From: Alkalihalobacillus bogoriensis ATCC BAA-922
GTDB taxonomy: Bacteria > Bacillota > Bacilli > Bacillales > Bacillaceae_F
Direction: 5' to 3'
Length of the DNA stretch: 64,000 nt
NCBI RefSeq assembly: GCF_000621445.1
Contig: NZ_KK211278.1
Coordinates: 124,001 to 188,000, forward strand
Each line of letters begins with the position of its first letter. The stretch's first letter is position 1. A program made the position numbers and the translations under genes. Of the stretch, positions 1 through 9,038 are shown piece by piece. The notes below the pieces were generated by a model. That model was not told where the DNA came from. It did no database searches and saw only the letters and a list, made by a program, of their open reading frames with translations.

Positions 1-740
1 TTTGCTTTGATTTGGATAATACATTGTTCAGCCATGAAGCGGCGTTCGAAAAAGCAATCAAAAATTGTTATGAAAAAACAGTGACTTTGTGGAAAAAGGA
101 TAAGCAAATAAAACACGCCCCAAGTACGGACGAATGGTTTTTTCTGTTTAAACAAAACAGTGATCGGTTTTGGCGTCAATTCGAGCAAAAAACGATCGAT
201 AGGAGAACGTACCGTAGATTGCGCTATCAACAAACGATGCTAGCTTTTAACCTACCTTATTCAGACACAGAGGCAGACCAATTTCATGAACAATATAATC
301 AAACGGTTTACGAATTTACTGAACCTTATGAAGGACTTGCCTCATTGCTTGAGTTCTTACAAGAAAACGGCATAAAACTAGGGATTATTACGAACGGACC
401 AGCAGACACACAATATGAAAAAATAAAAAGATTAGGGATTTCTCAGTATATAACATCAGAACATATATTTATTTCTGAACAGCTAACCGTCGCTAAGCCG
501 AACCCAGCTATTTTCAACTATGCCCTTACACAACTACAGCATCAACCACAAGAAGGAAAATTATATGTAGGAGATTCGTGGGAACAGGATATTATCGGTG
601 CACGACATGCTGGCTGGGAAGCCATTTATATGAACACAAGAAATGTTGATCCACATTCAACTGAACCTGTAGTAGCGACTTGTCATACACTTACTGAAGT
701 GAAAAACATCATCGAGAGAGAATTGAACTTGAAGGGATGA
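1..740 (+). CDS. HAD-superfamily hydrolase, 5' end outside the window
   Basis: The reading frame is open from base 3 and begins CFDLDNTLF, the nucleophile motif I (DxDxT) of haloacid dehalogenase-like phosphatases, so the true start lies just upstream; the TTG at 12 is internal. Motif II is ITNG (GIITNG), motif III the Lys of AKPNPAIF, and motif IV GDSWEQD near the C-terminus. The inserted helical cap and about 245-residue length resemble the YjjG/YfnB group, cytosolic Mg-dependent phosphatases often acting on nucleotides or small phosphoesters. The substrate cannot be read from the sequence. It ends 4 bp before gluP, so the two are probably co-transcribed. Confidence 0.88.
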   Translation, partial: CFDLDNTLFSHEAAFEKAIKNCYEKTVTLWKKDKQIKHAPSTDEWFFLFKQNSDRFWRQFEQKTIDRRTYRRLRYQQTMLAFNLPYSDTEADQFHEQYNQTVYEFTEPYEGLASLLEFLQENGIKLGIITNGPADTQYEKIKRLGISQYITSEHIFISEQLTVAKPNPAIFNYALTQLQHQPQEGKLYVGDSWEQDIIGARHAGWEAIYMNTRNVDPHSTEPVVATCHTLTEVKNIIERELNLKG

Positions 741-744
741 GGAT

Positions 745-2292
745 ATGGACGTTTATCGTCATGATTTACTGTATTGGCAAATAGCCCATTACTTTATCTT
801 GAATGGAATGAAAGTACTTGATATTCATTCGAGTCATAAAGAAGTATGGTTAGAACATGAAAACGCCAATACGGTAGTTCGACTTGTAAGGACAGAGTTA
901 GATTGGGGAAATGCATTAAAAAAAGATATTGATAACACGTTAGCGGCAGTTGAGCGTGTTAGAAAAAAATTAGGATATCGAACACTTACAGTAGAAAATG
1001 TGTATGTTTCTATGTATCCACCGGTTGATTCCTATGAGCATCTAATTAACGAACCTACTCAATTAGGAAGAAATTATGCTACAACTGTGTATACGTCTTT
1101 ATTAGAGGCAGAAGAACAAAATAAAGAAGCAACATTGAAAAAACTTTGTCAAAGGTTACATATTACTCTCCCATCGATGGGAGAGTGGGATAAACAAAGT
1201 TATGAAAATATTCCGCTCATTCGTCATGAGGTTAGGATGATTCATGAGCAGCGCATCCAGCAGGAAAAAGCATTGTTTCAGTTTGCAAAGCCTAAATTAA
1301 CTTATGTATTGTTACTTCTCATAGGTGTTATGTTTGGGATTGTAGAATATAGTGGGGGAAGTCAAAGTATATCAGTTTTAATTGAATTTGGAGCTAAATA
1401 CAATCCTGCGATTGAAGAAGGAGAATGGTGGCGTTTTTTTACCTCCATGTTTTTACATATAGGATTACTTCATCTGTTTATGAATTCACTAGCCTTGTAT
1501 TTTTTAGGAACGGCGGTGGAACGAATTTACGGTAGTTTTCGTTTTCTATTTATTTATGTTATCGCAGGAATAGTAGGCTCAATCGCAAGTTATGCATTTA
1601 GCGAACAAATCTCAGCAGGAGCTTCTGGGGCGATTTTTGGCTGTTTTGGAGCTTTGTTATATTTTGGTCTCATTCATAAAAGAATCTTTCTTCGAACAAT
1701 GGGGACAAGTTTATTTGTTATTTTAGCGATAAATTTAGCTATAGGCTTTGCTATTCCGGTTATTGACAATGCAGCTCATATCGGTGGATTAGTCGGTGGA
1801 TTTTTCGCATCAGGACTAATGCATTTACCGAAACATAAAAAGAGTGGAAAGCAGTTTGTTTATTTTCTCTTTGTTTGTCTGGCGGTCGGTGGCTTATTTT
1901 TTTATGGTATGCAAAATGAATCGAAATCAGGGGCTGATCTTGCTCACCTACAATATATCCAAGAACTTTTAGTAGAGGAAGAAGTAGAAGAAGCTTATCA
2001 TTTAGCTAGAAAAGTTGTCGATGATGGGAATGAACGACCAGAAGCTTTCTTTTTATTAGGTGTTGCTGAAGCCAAGCTTGGCATGTATGAAGAGGGAAAA
2101 GTCAGCTTTCAACAAACAGTGCGACTTAACCCTCAATTTCATGAAGCTCATTATAACTTAGCTTTAATTTATAAGGAACTTAAGCAATATAACGATGCGT
2201 TGCAATCTGTAGAAAAGGCTATATCTATTGAAAAAGATGAGCAATATGAACAATTACAGGAGCTTTTACTCGTCGATACTGGACGTGAATGA
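745..2292 (+). CDS. gluP: rhomboid-family intramembrane serine protease GluP (YqgP type) with TPR tail
   Basis: A polytopic membrane protease that cleaves transmembrane substrates. A soluble N-terminal domain of about 180 residues is followed by the rhomboid core: the GxSG motif in GASGAIFG (catalytic Ser294) and the partner His345 in NAAHIGG, with six or more hydrophobic segments between about 185 and 390. The C-terminal 100 residues contain TPR-like helices (EAFFLLGVAEAKLGMYEEG and a second copy). At 515 residues it matches the length of B. subtilis YqgP/GluP, which has the same three-part plan. YqgQ and glucokinase, its neighbours in B. subtilis, are found 5 kb downstream, so the locus has been split by insertions. 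The 3' end overlaps the convergent gene by 27 bp. Confidence 0.95.
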   Translation: MDVYRHDLLYWQIAHYFILNGMKVLDIHSSHKEVWLEHENANTVVRLVRTELDWGNALKKDIDNTLAAVERVRKKLGYRTLTVENVYVSMYPPVDSYEHLINEPTQLGRNYATTVYTSLLEAEEQNKEATLKKLCQRLHITLPSMGEWDKQSYENIPLIRHEVRMIHEQRIQQEKALFQFAKPKLTYVLLLLIGVMFGIVEYSGGSQSISVLIEFGAKYNPAIEEGEWWRFFTSMFLHIGLLHLFMNSLALYFLGTAVERIYGSFRFLFIYVIAGIVGSIASYAFSEQISAGASGAIFGCFGALLYFGLIHKRIFLRTMGTSLFVILAINLAIGFAIPVIDNAAHIGGLVGGFFASGLMHLPKHKKSGKQFVYFLFVCLAVGGLFFYGMQNESKSGADLAHLQYIQELLVEEEVEEAYHLARKVVDDGNERPEAFFLLGVAEAKLGMYEEGKVSFQQTVRLNPQFHEAHYNLALIYKELKQYNDALQSVEKAISIEKDEQYEQLQELLLVDTGRE

Positions 2293-3159
2293 TAAAGGCT
2301 TAAGTAATTGAACTTTTTCGCCATCTTTTGTTTCAAAAACAATGACGATATGATCTGCTTCCTTGGAAAGTAAGAGGAGAGGGACTGTGCTACCAATAGG
2401 ATCCATTCTCTCTCCGTTTGTTGGTGATGGGATACCTAGTAAATAATTTTCATAAAGACTTTCCCAAATGACACCAAGGGCATACATCGTTTCATTCATT
2501 GTTAATCCAGGCAAAGGCTTATCCTGATATTGACCGAGTGTTGTCAATGGAATTTGTTCATAGGAATCGATAGGAATATTATAAAAAATAATAAGATCTT
2601 CCCATTTGTACGATAAATTTTGATTGACGATATTGTCTAAAATTCGTTTACTCTCCATTTCTTTTTCAGTTTTAGGTGTTCGAAATGAAGTTAATGGACT
2701 AAGAGGTGAATCAATGACATATAACTCATCCGTACTCATTTTATGTTTGCTTTTCTTTTCGTCATTTGGATAATGAATTTCTGCATGATGAAAACTTATG
2801 ATTTCATAATGACCACTGTCTTCACCACGAACTTTTTTTTCTAATAAAATCGTATCACTATTTTGTTTAGCTTCACTCATCGTATCTTTTAGGACACCAT
2901 CTTCAAACAGAAGAGAGAGGTCATGACGTAGTTGAACTTTTTCATCTAATGTCGAGTGAGACGTCCAAGATAATGTATACTCATCTTGATCATTCAGCTT
3001 TAACACTTGTAAACTAGACAACGCTTCTACATATTGAACTTTTTCATCAGTAGGGAAAAATACTAATGTTTCTCTGCTCGGGTCAGGTCGTAAAAATAAA
3101 AACAATGAAAAGCCTAGAGCCAGTAATCCAATTGCTAGATATATAGTTTTTCGTGGCAT
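2266..3159 (-). CDS. membrane-anchored protein of unknown function
   Basis: The start ATG at 3159 is chosen because GGAGG lies 8 bp upstream; the open frame extends further back but without a ribosome-binding site. The protein (297 residues) has an N-terminal hydrophobic helix after MPRK, a single signal anchor, and a mixed alpha/beta extracytoplasmic domain rich in charged residues. I recognise no family motif. It is convergent with gluP and divergent from the M42 peptidase gene, whose start is only about 90 bp away, so the promoters share this short gap. Confidence 0.75.
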   Translation of the reverse strand: MPRKTIYLAIGLLALGFSLFLFLRPDPSRETLVFFPTDEKVQYVEALSSLQVLKLNDQDEYTLSWTSHSTLDEKVQLRHDLSLLFEDGVLKDTMSEAKQNSDTILLEKKVRGEDSGHYEIISFHHAEIHYPNDEKKSKHKMSTDELYVIDSPLSPLTSFRTPKTEKEMESKRILDNIVNQNLSYKWEDLIIFYNIPIDSYEQIPLTTLGQYQDKPLPGLTMNETMYALGVIWESLYENYLLGIPSPTNGERMDPIGSTVPLLLLSKEADHIVIVFETKDGEKVQLLKPLSFTSSIDE

Positions 3160-3249
3160 AATGGTAACCTCCAATGGATAGCCTTGTCTTACAATATGTA
3201 CGACCTTTACTAAATATGAAAACTTTAAATTAGAAAGGGAGAGTCCAAA

Positions 3250-4302
3250 ATGAAAAACCAACCGAATGTAAACAAAATCGTCAAATTATTAGAGGAAATC
3301 GTCAATATTCCAAGTCCTTCTGGAAATACGGAAAATGTTATCACTGCTGTTGAAACATTATTACAACCACACGGTGTGACAATGTTCCGCAATCACAAAG
3401 GCGGCTTACTGATTTCCATACAAGGGGAAGACGATAGCAAACAGCGGATGTTAACAGCGCATGTTGATACGTTAGGGGCGATGGTAAAGGAAATTAAAGA
3501 TGATGGTCGATTGCGTTTAGCGATGATCGGCGGATTTAGATGGAATGCGGTGGAAGGAGAGTATTGTGAAATCGAGACAAGTAACGGAGCTATTCACACT
3601 GGTACGATTTTAATTCACCAGTCCTCTGTGCATGTATATAAAGAAGCGGGCAGTGCTAAACGAGATGAAAAGAATATTGAAGTGAGGATCGATGAGGTTG
3701 TAAACTCAAAAGACGATGTGAAAAAACTAGGGATTCAAGTTGGTGATTTTGTTTCGTTTGCACCAAGATTTGAGACGACAAGTAGTGGATTTATTAAATC
3801 GAGGCATTTAGATGATAAAGCAAGTGTTGCCATTTTACTTGAACTAATCATGACGGCGATGGAGGCAAAATGGAATCTTCCTTATACGACTCATTTCTTA
3901 ATCTCAAATAATGAAGAAATCGGTTATGGTGGAAATTCTAATATACCAAGTGAAGTTGTCGAATACTTAGCAGTCGATATGGGAGCGATTGGTGATGGTC
4001 AAACCACAACGGAATATTGTGTTTCGATTTGCGCCAAAGATGCAAGTGGTCCTTATCACAAGCAGTTTAAACAAAAGCTTGTTGACTTAGCAGAGGAACA
4101 TTCATTAAATTATGAAATTGATATTTACCCATATTACGGTTCAGATGCATCGGCTGCGATTCGATCAGGACACGATATTAAGCACGCATTAATTGGGCCA
4201 GGTATTGATGCGTCACATGCTCATGAACGAACACATCGAAGCTCTTTAGAAAATACAAGCAAACTCCTTTATGCATATGTAAAAAGTGAGCTGCTTCCAT
4301 AA
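3250..4302 (+). CDS. M42-family metallo-aminopeptidase
   Basis: A cytosolic di-metal aminopeptidase of the YsdC/YtoP/glutamyl-aminopeptidase group, which assembles as large tetrahedral peptide-trimming particles. Metal ligands expected for the family are visible: the His of TAHVDT (about residue 71), the Asp of HLDDKAS, Glu-Glu of NNEEIGYGG (catalytic base and ligand), the Asp of AVDMGAIG, and the His of HAHERTH near the C-terminus. Length (350 residues) is typical. The ribosome-binding site GGGAGAG precedes ATG 3250. It is a single gene ending in a strong terminator. Peptide specificity cannot be inferred. Confidence 0.93.
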   Translation: MKNQPNVNKIVKLLEEIVNIPSPSGNTENVITAVETLLQPHGVTMFRNHKGGLLISIQGEDDSKQRMLTAHVDTLGAMVKEIKDDGRLRLAMIGGFRWNAVEGEYCEIETSNGAIHTGTILIHQSSVHVYKEAGSAKRDEKNIEVRIDEVVNSKDDVKKLGIQVGDFVSFAPRFETTSSGFIKSRHLDDKASVAILLELIMTAMEAKWNLPYTTHFLISNNEEIGYGGNSNIPSEVVEYLAVDMGAIGDGQTTTEYCVSICAKDASGPYHKQFKQKLVDLAEEHSLNYEIDIYPYYGSDASAAIRSGHDIKHALIGPGIDASHAHERTHRSSLENTSKLLYAYVKSELLP

Positions 4303-4322
4303 AATTTATACTTGTCACTTAA

Positions 4323-4360
4323 GAAACGCCTTTGAGAAATGGTTCTCTTAGGCGTTTTTC
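4323..4360 (+). terminator. intrinsic terminator after the M42 peptidase
   Basis: AAACGCC, an inner GAGAA/TTCTC pairing and GGCGTTTTT form a two-tier hairpin followed by a T-run, 20 bp after the stop codon. Confidence 0.85.
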
Positions 4361-4400
4361 TATTGTTTTAAAGAGAAGTCAGGTGTCTAGGACATTAACA

Positions 4401-4578
4401 CGGACATCTGTTCCGCTAATTTTAAAAAAAGTAGCTTTTTTCAAAGACTATCGGACACTAGTTCCGTTACTTAACAGAACGAGTGTGATTTTGTCGCTCT
4501 TTTCGTCTATTAGCGGAATAGATGTCCGGTAGAAATGAAAAAGGTGTGTTTTTTGCGAAATAGCGGAGCAGGTGTCCG
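4401..4578. repeat. interspersed repeat family A, copy 1 (2+2 layout)
   Basis: Two direct units CGGACATCTGTTCCGCTA (4401) and CGGACACTAGTTCCGTTA (4452) are followed by two inverted units TAGCGGAATAGATGTCCG (4511) and TAGCGGAGCAGGTGTCCG (4561). The outer pair and the inner pair can base-pair as nested arms. The region between 4361 and the spoVAF RBS holds nothing else recognisable. A short reading frame at 4332-4532 lies almost wholly inside it and is not a gene. Confidence 0.85.
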
Positions 4579-4707
4579 AACGGTTGATGACACGAGATTA
4601 AAATTGCATCTTTACTTACAAATTCACTTTCATCTAAAAATGGTTAGATTCATGCATGAAATGGAAAGCAATTGCAAAAAATGAACTTGAATTGGAGGCG
4701 AGTACAA

Positions 4708-6171
4708 TTGAAAAAAGAGGCGATTAAGCATCCAGTAAGTACAAGTTTAGATGAAAATGTAGAATTTTTAAAACGCGAACTAGGGGTCGATGAGAGCTTT
4801 GACGTGATTCAACTTGATCTAGAGCATGTTGGTCGCAAAATGGCACTCTTTCTAGTAGATGGATTTGCCAAAGATTTATCATTAACTCAAATTCAGCGGG
4901 AATTATCCGCCGCGAAACCTGAAGCTTTTCAAACGGATATTTTACAAAAACTCATTAAAAGCACGATTCCATATGTTGAAATAGAAACGAATAATGATTT
5001 AGATGCCGTAGTTGACCAAGTGTTAGCCGGTCCAGCTGCCCTTGTTGTCGATGGTGTTGATGAAATCATTTTACTTGATACAAGAACATACCCGGTTCGT
5101 GGACCTGAAGAGCCAGATACAGAACAAGTTATTCGCGGTGCAAAAGATGGGTATGTGGAAACTCTTGTTGAAAATGCCGCATTAACAAGAAGACGTGTCC
5201 GTGACAGAACGTTCCGGGTTCAATACATACAAGTCGGACGGCGTTCAAAAACCGACCTTGCCCTCATGTATATAGCGGATATAGCTGATCCAAGTCATGT
5301 GGAAAAATTAAAAAAAGCATTAGAAAAAATATCAACCGACGGGTTACCGATGGGAGACAAATCGATTGAAGAATTTATTTTCGGACATCATTATAACCCT
5401 TACCCGATGGTGAGATATACTGAAAGGCCGGATGTAGCAGCGTCTCATTTGTTTGAAGGTCATATCATTATAATGGTTGATGGGTCACCAAGTGTGATGT
5501 TAACACCGACAACGTTTTGGCATCATCTTCAGCATGCAGAAGAATATCGGCAAAAACCGATTGTAGGAGCAGTCCTACGTGGTGTTCGCTTTTTTGCCGT
5601 TTGGGCTTCGATTTTTCTTTTGCCGTTATGGTATTTGTTTGCAATGAATGAGGCGTTAGTGCCGGGTCCACTCCATTATATTGGTGTTGCAGATGATGGA
5701 GAAGTTTCTCTGTATGTTCAGTTCATACTAGCCGAAATTGGAATTGAAATGCTGAGGATGGCCGCCATTCATACTCCAAATGCTCTTGCTACAGCTCTTG
5801 GGTTAGTTGCAGCGATTTTAATAGGACAAGTCGCCATTGATGTTGGTTTATTTTCACCTGAAGTAATTTTGTATTTAGCGGTTGCAGCGATTGGTTCATT
5901 TGCTACGCCAAGTTATGAAATCAGTTTAGCAAATCGTATGATTCGAGTGTTGCTCTTGACCTCAACAGCCATTTTTGGTTTAGGAGGATATGTGGGAGGA
6001 ATTGTAGTATGGGTGCTTTGGTTAGCGTCGATCAAAGTGTTAGATGTTCCGTATTTATGGCCATTTCTTCCGTTCTCACTTCGTGGTTTACGCGATGTAT
6101 TGTTTCGCGCTCCAATGCCACTTAAAAACAGAAGACCAGCCGCGCTTCATCCACTTGATCCAGACCGATAA
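4708..6171 (+). CDS. spoVAF: spore germination protein SpoVAF (GerA family)
   Basis: A GerA-type integral membrane protein of the spore inner membrane. A large soluble N-terminal domain (to about residue 280, with the conserved LVVDGVDEIILLDTRTYPVRGPEEPDTE region split by a proline-rich turn) precedes four to five membrane helices and ends in a basic tail. Length matches B. subtilis SpoVAF (about 490). I choose the TTG at 4708 because GGAGG sits 9 bp upstream; the ATGs at 4675-4681 lack an SD. SpoVAF normally closes the spoVA operon, but no spoVAA-AE genes flank it here. It acts in the germinosome to speed ion release (family knowledge). A terminator follows immediately. Confidence 0.93.
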   Translation: MKKEAIKHPVSTSLDENVEFLKRELGVDESFDVIQLDLEHVGRKMALFLVDGFAKDLSLTQIQRELSAAKPEAFQTDILQKLIKSTIPYVEIETNNDLDAVVDQVLAGPAALVVDGVDEIILLDTRTYPVRGPEEPDTEQVIRGAKDGYVETLVENAALTRRRVRDRTFRVQYIQVGRRSKTDLALMYIADIADPSHVEKLKKALEKISTDGLPMGDKSIEEFIFGHHYNPYPMVRYTERPDVAASHLFEGHIIIMVDGSPSVMLTPTTFWHHLQHAEEYRQKPIVGAVLRGVRFFAVWASIFLLPLWYLFAMNEALVPGPLHYIGVADDGEVSLYVQFILAEIGIEMLRMAAIHTPNALATALGLVAAILIGQVAIDVGLFSPEVILYLAVAAIGSFATPSYEISLANRMIRVLLLTSTAIFGLGGYVGGIVVWVLWLASIKVLDVPYLWPFLPFSLRGLRDVLFRAPMPLKNRRPAALHPLDPDR

Positions 6172-6172
6172 T

Positions 6173-6219
6173 AAAAAAGGTGTCATAACGTAACCAAACG
6201 TTTAGACACCTCTTTTTTG
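6173..6219 (+). terminator. intrinsic terminator of spoVAF
   Basis: GGTGTC (6179) pairs with GACACC (6205), with an inner AACG/CGTT pairing, followed by TCTTTTTT. Confidence 0.85.
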
Positions 6220-6300
6220 TTGTTTACTGGATAGTAGAATGACATGAACACGTCAAACTTCGTTAAATGCAAATATAGCCGTTGTTATTAATACAGTGGT

Positions 6301-6604
6301 GAAGGACAAAACAAGAAGAAACCGAAGCAAAAGTGTCCTTCATAAAGGCGATGAAGGACAAAACAAGGAGAAAACAAAGCAAAAGTGTCCTTCATAAAGG
6401 AGATGAAGGACAAAACAAGGAGAAAACAAAGCAAAAGTGTCCTTCATAAAGGCGATGAAGGACAAAACAAGAAGAAACCGAAGCAAAAGTGTCCTTCATA
6501 AAGGGGATGAAGGACAAAACAAGGAGAAACCGAAGCGAAAGTGTCCTTCATAAAGGTGATGAAGGACAAAGCGAGGAGAAACCGAAGCAAAAGTGTCCTT
6601 CATA
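6301..6604. repeat. six tandem 52-bp units, each framed by GAAGGACA/TGTCCTTC arms
   Basis: Units begin at 6301, 6353, 6405, 6457, 6509 and 6561. Each starts GAAGGACA, has an A/G-rich middle and ends TGTCCTTC, so every unit can form a hairpin with a perfect 8-bp stem. Spacers between units are about ATAAAGGNGAT. Units differ by only one to four bases, indicating recent or homogenised amplification. The array lies between the convergent 3' ends of spoVAF and yueI. Spacers are not unique, so it is not a CRISPR. Confidence 0.95.
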
Positions 6605-6658
6605 CAAATGAGATGGGTCCCCTGGAGAGAAGTGTCCAATAGAAGGCTTCTATCAGCT

Positions 6659-6758
6659 AAAAATTTTGGTATAGCATTGAAGCTTTGAAAGCTTATTCTA
6701 GGAGAGCGAAGACTCCGCACTTCGCTTGAAAAGAAAAGACGCTTTGGCGCTTTTCTTA
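6659..6758. repeat. interspersed repeat family B, copy 1 (short form)
   Basis: Begins AAAATTTTGGTATAGCATTG, contains the palindrome AAGCTTTGAAAGCTT, and ends CGCTTGAAAAGAAAAGACGC...GCGCTTTTCTTA. The central segment found in copies 2 and 4 (the part with CACCCCAAGAAGAGCAC) is missing. Its right end abuts the yueI stop codon, where the CGC/GCG-AAAA hairpin read leftwards can serve as the yueI terminator. Confidence 0.8.
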
Positions 6759-7139
6759 TCCAAGTGCAAACAAATCATCTCGTACAAAAATTTCATCAAT
6801 ATCAACTGCTGTATTTTCACTTGCTAATACTAATCCCATTGCATCATTGTTCGATGTCGTGACAATCGTAAATGGGATATTGTGCTTATTGGCTTCTTTT
6901 ACGTAATTAGCATAAAGTTGATAGCCAAGACTGCCATTGATGTATAAATGTTTCTTTTGTTTTTCTGCCATTAGGCGAACAACCTCTGGGTACATCCCTT
7001 TATGTATCACTTGTTTTTTTGTTAAGGCAATAAATATTCGCTCAACAATCGTCGATAAAAAAATCGCTCGTTCCTCAGGTTTAATTTCAGGTGCCCCATA
7101 TATTCCTCGTTCAAGAGCATCTTTTACTTTATCTTCCAT
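6756..7139 (-). CDS. YueI family protein (DUF1694)
   Basis: A 127-residue cytosolic protein. The N-terminal helix (MEDKVKDALERGIYGAPEIK) followed by ERAIFLSTIVERIFIALTKK and a C-terminal alpha/beta half with TIVTTSNNDAMGLVLASE matches the YueI/DUF1694 family of Bacillales and Lactobacillales. The family fold resembles the L30e/L7Ae type, but no function is established. GAAGGG precedes the ATG. Transcribed alone, convergent with spoVAF. Confidence 0.85.
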   Translation of the reverse strand: MEDKVKDALERGIYGAPEIKPEERAIFLSTIVERIFIALTKKQVIHKGMYPEVVRLMAEKQKKHLYINGSLGYQLYANYVKEANKHNIPFTIVTTSNNDAMGLVLASENTAVDIDEIFVRDDLFALG

Positions 7140-7265
7140 TACGTTCCCTTCTTCCTATCTGATTTTTCTTGTTGTTAAACAGCTTGACTACTCATAGAAT
7201 ATCATAAATACAAGCTTTTGTTTGTCACGGAACTGTGATTATTTACTTAAACAAGGAGGTACACT

Positions 7266-7778
7266 ATGTTGACATGGTTTGGCGTTTTATTTTTCACAAC
7301 GTTACTTGGATTAATGATGGGGGGATTGTTAGTATCAAAACGTAATCTACCTCAACATAAGCTTATTCTTGCTGTCGTTATTATGTTTGCTGGGATGACG
7401 TATGTTGGCATGTTGCTTGGAAGTATTGTCAGTTCCTTTTTATCCATTATTGTTATCAAAGTGTTTATGACAATATGTGCGGTCTTATTTATTGTTGTTT
7501 GTCTTAGTCAATTTCATTCAACACTCGGTTTTTTTTATACAAAAGAAAAGATAGTATGGGCACCGCTACTTGTATTATTTTTGTTATTCGGAATGGAGTG
7601 GGCATTCGCTGATATTTCTCCTTGGGTCATTATTCTTGCATCCCTCTTATTTATGGGGACGATGATGGCTGGAACGTTTGTCCAAGTCATGATTCAAGAA
7701 AAAGCATGGAGAATTCCTTATTCAGCTTTTATTCCATTTGTTTGGCTTCTTTTCATCGTCATTATAAAACTGGTATAA
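7266..7778 (+). CDS. polytopic membrane protein of unknown function
   Basis: 170 residues with about five predicted membrane helices and very short loops; the only charged stretches are VSKRNLPQHK after helix 1 and FYTKEK in the middle. An excellent AAGGAGGT lies 5 bp before the ATG. No catalytic or transport motif is visible. It ends 17 bp before yqgQ and may be the first gene of a yqgQ-glcK transcript. Homologues are likely restricted to Bacillaceae (inference). Confidence 0.8.
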   Translation: MLTWFGVLFFTTLLGLMMGGLLVSKRNLPQHKLILAVVIMFAGMTYVGMLLGSIVSSFLSIIVIKVFMTICAVLFIVVCLSQFHSTLGFFYTKEKIVWAPLLVLFLLFGMEWAFADISPWVIILASLLFMGTMMAGTFVQVMIQEKAWRIPYSAFIPFVWLLFIVIIKLV

Positions 7779-7795
7779 TAAAAGCGGTGATGAAC

Positions 7796-7987
7796 ATGAA
7801 CAGTTTTTATGATGTCCAGCAACTTTTAAAAAGATATGGAACGATCATCTATACAAAAAATAGAGAAACAGATATTATGATGATGGAAGAAGAGCTTCGA
7901 GAACTATACAAGTTAAGTATGCTCGATGCAAAAACATATCAGCAAGGAATCCTTATACTTAAGAATGAACTACAGAAAGAAGGGTAA
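7796..7987 (+). CDS. yqgQ: YqgQ family small protein
   Basis: 63 residues starting MNSFYDVQQLLKRYGTIIYT, the hallmark beginning of Bacillales YqgQ proteins (helical, DUF910). I start at ATG 7796, which has GGTGAT 5 bp upstream; the ATG at 7790 falls inside that SD. In B. subtilis yqgQ is immediately upstream of glcK, and here it ends 4 bp before glcK, so the two are translationally close. A small helical, perhaps nucleic-acid-binding fold is known for the family, but no function. Confidence 0.9.
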   Translation: MNSFYDVQQLLKRYGTIIYTKNRETDIMMMEEELRELYKLSMLDAKTYQQGILILKNELQKEG

Positions 7988-7991
7988 GAGC

Positions 7992-8954
7992 ATGAGTAAA
8001 TGGTTAGTAGGTGTGGATGTAGGGGGAACTACAATTAAAATGGCGTTCGTGTCAACAACAGGTGACATCGTTGACAAATGGGAAATCCCAACGAACAAGG
8101 AAGAGGGAGGCCGCTTTATTACAGAAGAAATTGCAGCATCCATCGAACAAAAAGTAACGGCATTAGGAGAAACAAAAGAAAAGCTCCAAGGAATTGGCAT
8201 TGGTGCACCAGGTTTTATTGATATGGAAACAGGGTTTATTTTCCATGCAGTAAATATCGGATGGAGGGATTTTCCTCTTAAAGAAAGTTTAGTAGAAAAA
8301 ACAGGACTACCTGTTACTGTAGACAATGATGCCAACATTGCGGCAATTGGTGAAATGTGGACCGGTGCTGGGGATGGAGCAAAGGATTTACTTTGTGTCA
8401 CATTAGGAACAGGTGTAGGTGGCGGTATTGTCAGTAACGGAAATATTATTCACGGAGTAAACGGGATGGCTGGTGAAATTGGTCATATTACATCCATAGT
8501 TGAAGGTGGTGCAAAGTGTAATTGCGGAAAAACAGGTTGTCTTGAAACGATTGCCTCGGCTACAGGGATTGCACGTTTGGCAAAAGAAGGATTACCTAAT
8601 CATCCAGATAGTTTTTTGCATGGTGTTTATGAAAGAAGTGGACAACTTACATCAAAAGATGTGTTTGACGCATTAGCACAGGAAGATTCGTTAGCGGTAG
8701 AAGTCATTGATGAAATGTGCTTTCATTTAGGTTTTGCGATTGCAAATATTGCCAACGCTGTAAATCCTGGTAAAATAGTGATAGGTGGAGGCGTTTCCAA
8801 AGCAGGAGATTTACTTCTTACCCCACTAAAACGTGAATTTTCTAGATTTGCTTTGCCGCGAGTGAAAGACGGGGCAGATTTTGCTATCGCAACACTAGGA
8901 AATGATGCAGGGGTTATTGGTGGAGCATGGCTAGCGAAAACAAACGCTTCTTAA
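7992..8954 (+). CDS. glcK: glucokinase, ROK family
   Basis: ATP-dependent phosphorylation of glucose to glucose-6-phosphate in the cytosol. The N-terminal phosphate-binding loop is GVDVGGTTIKMAF, the catalytic base is the Asp of VDNDANIAAIGE, and the ROK signature includes GVNGMAGEIGHI followed by the zinc site CNCGKTGCLE. At 320 residues it matches B. subtilis GlcK (321). Start ATG 7992 is preceded by AAGGG; the longer open frame reading back into yqgQ is not the gene. Linked to yqgQ as in B. subtilis. Confidence 0.96.
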   Translation: MSKWLVGVDVGGTTIKMAFVSTTGDIVDKWEIPTNKEEGGRFITEEIAASIEQKVTALGETKEKLQGIGIGAPGFIDMETGFIFHAVNIGWRDFPLKESLVEKTGLPVTVDNDANIAAIGEMWTGAGDGAKDLLCVTLGTGVGGGIVSNGNIIHGVNGMAGEIGHITSIVEGGAKCNCGKTGCLETIASATGIARLAKEGLPNHPDSFLHGVYERSGQLTSKDVFDALAQEDSLAVEVIDEMCFHLGFAIANIANAVNPGKIVIGGGVSKAGDLLLTPLKREFSRFALPRVKDGADFAIATLGNDAGVIGGAWLAKTNAS

Positions 8955-9038
8955 TTTATAAACATACTACACCATAGATTTCGGGTACCATATGATAAAG
9001 AGAATACGATTTGAGAGATCAATAAAGGGGAATCATTT

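Noticed and set aside
12-740. TTG at 12 as the gene start
   Set aside because: The frame is open to the window edge and the residues before it (CFDL) complete the HAD motif I.
4332-4532. 66-codon open frame
   Set aside because: Runs through a terminator and repeat A; no SD.
6301-6604. CRISPR array
   Set aside because: The intervals between arms are nearly identical, not unique spacers, and no cas gene is present.
6496-6720. 74-codon minus-strand frame
   Set aside because: Translation of the 52-bp tandem array and repeat B.
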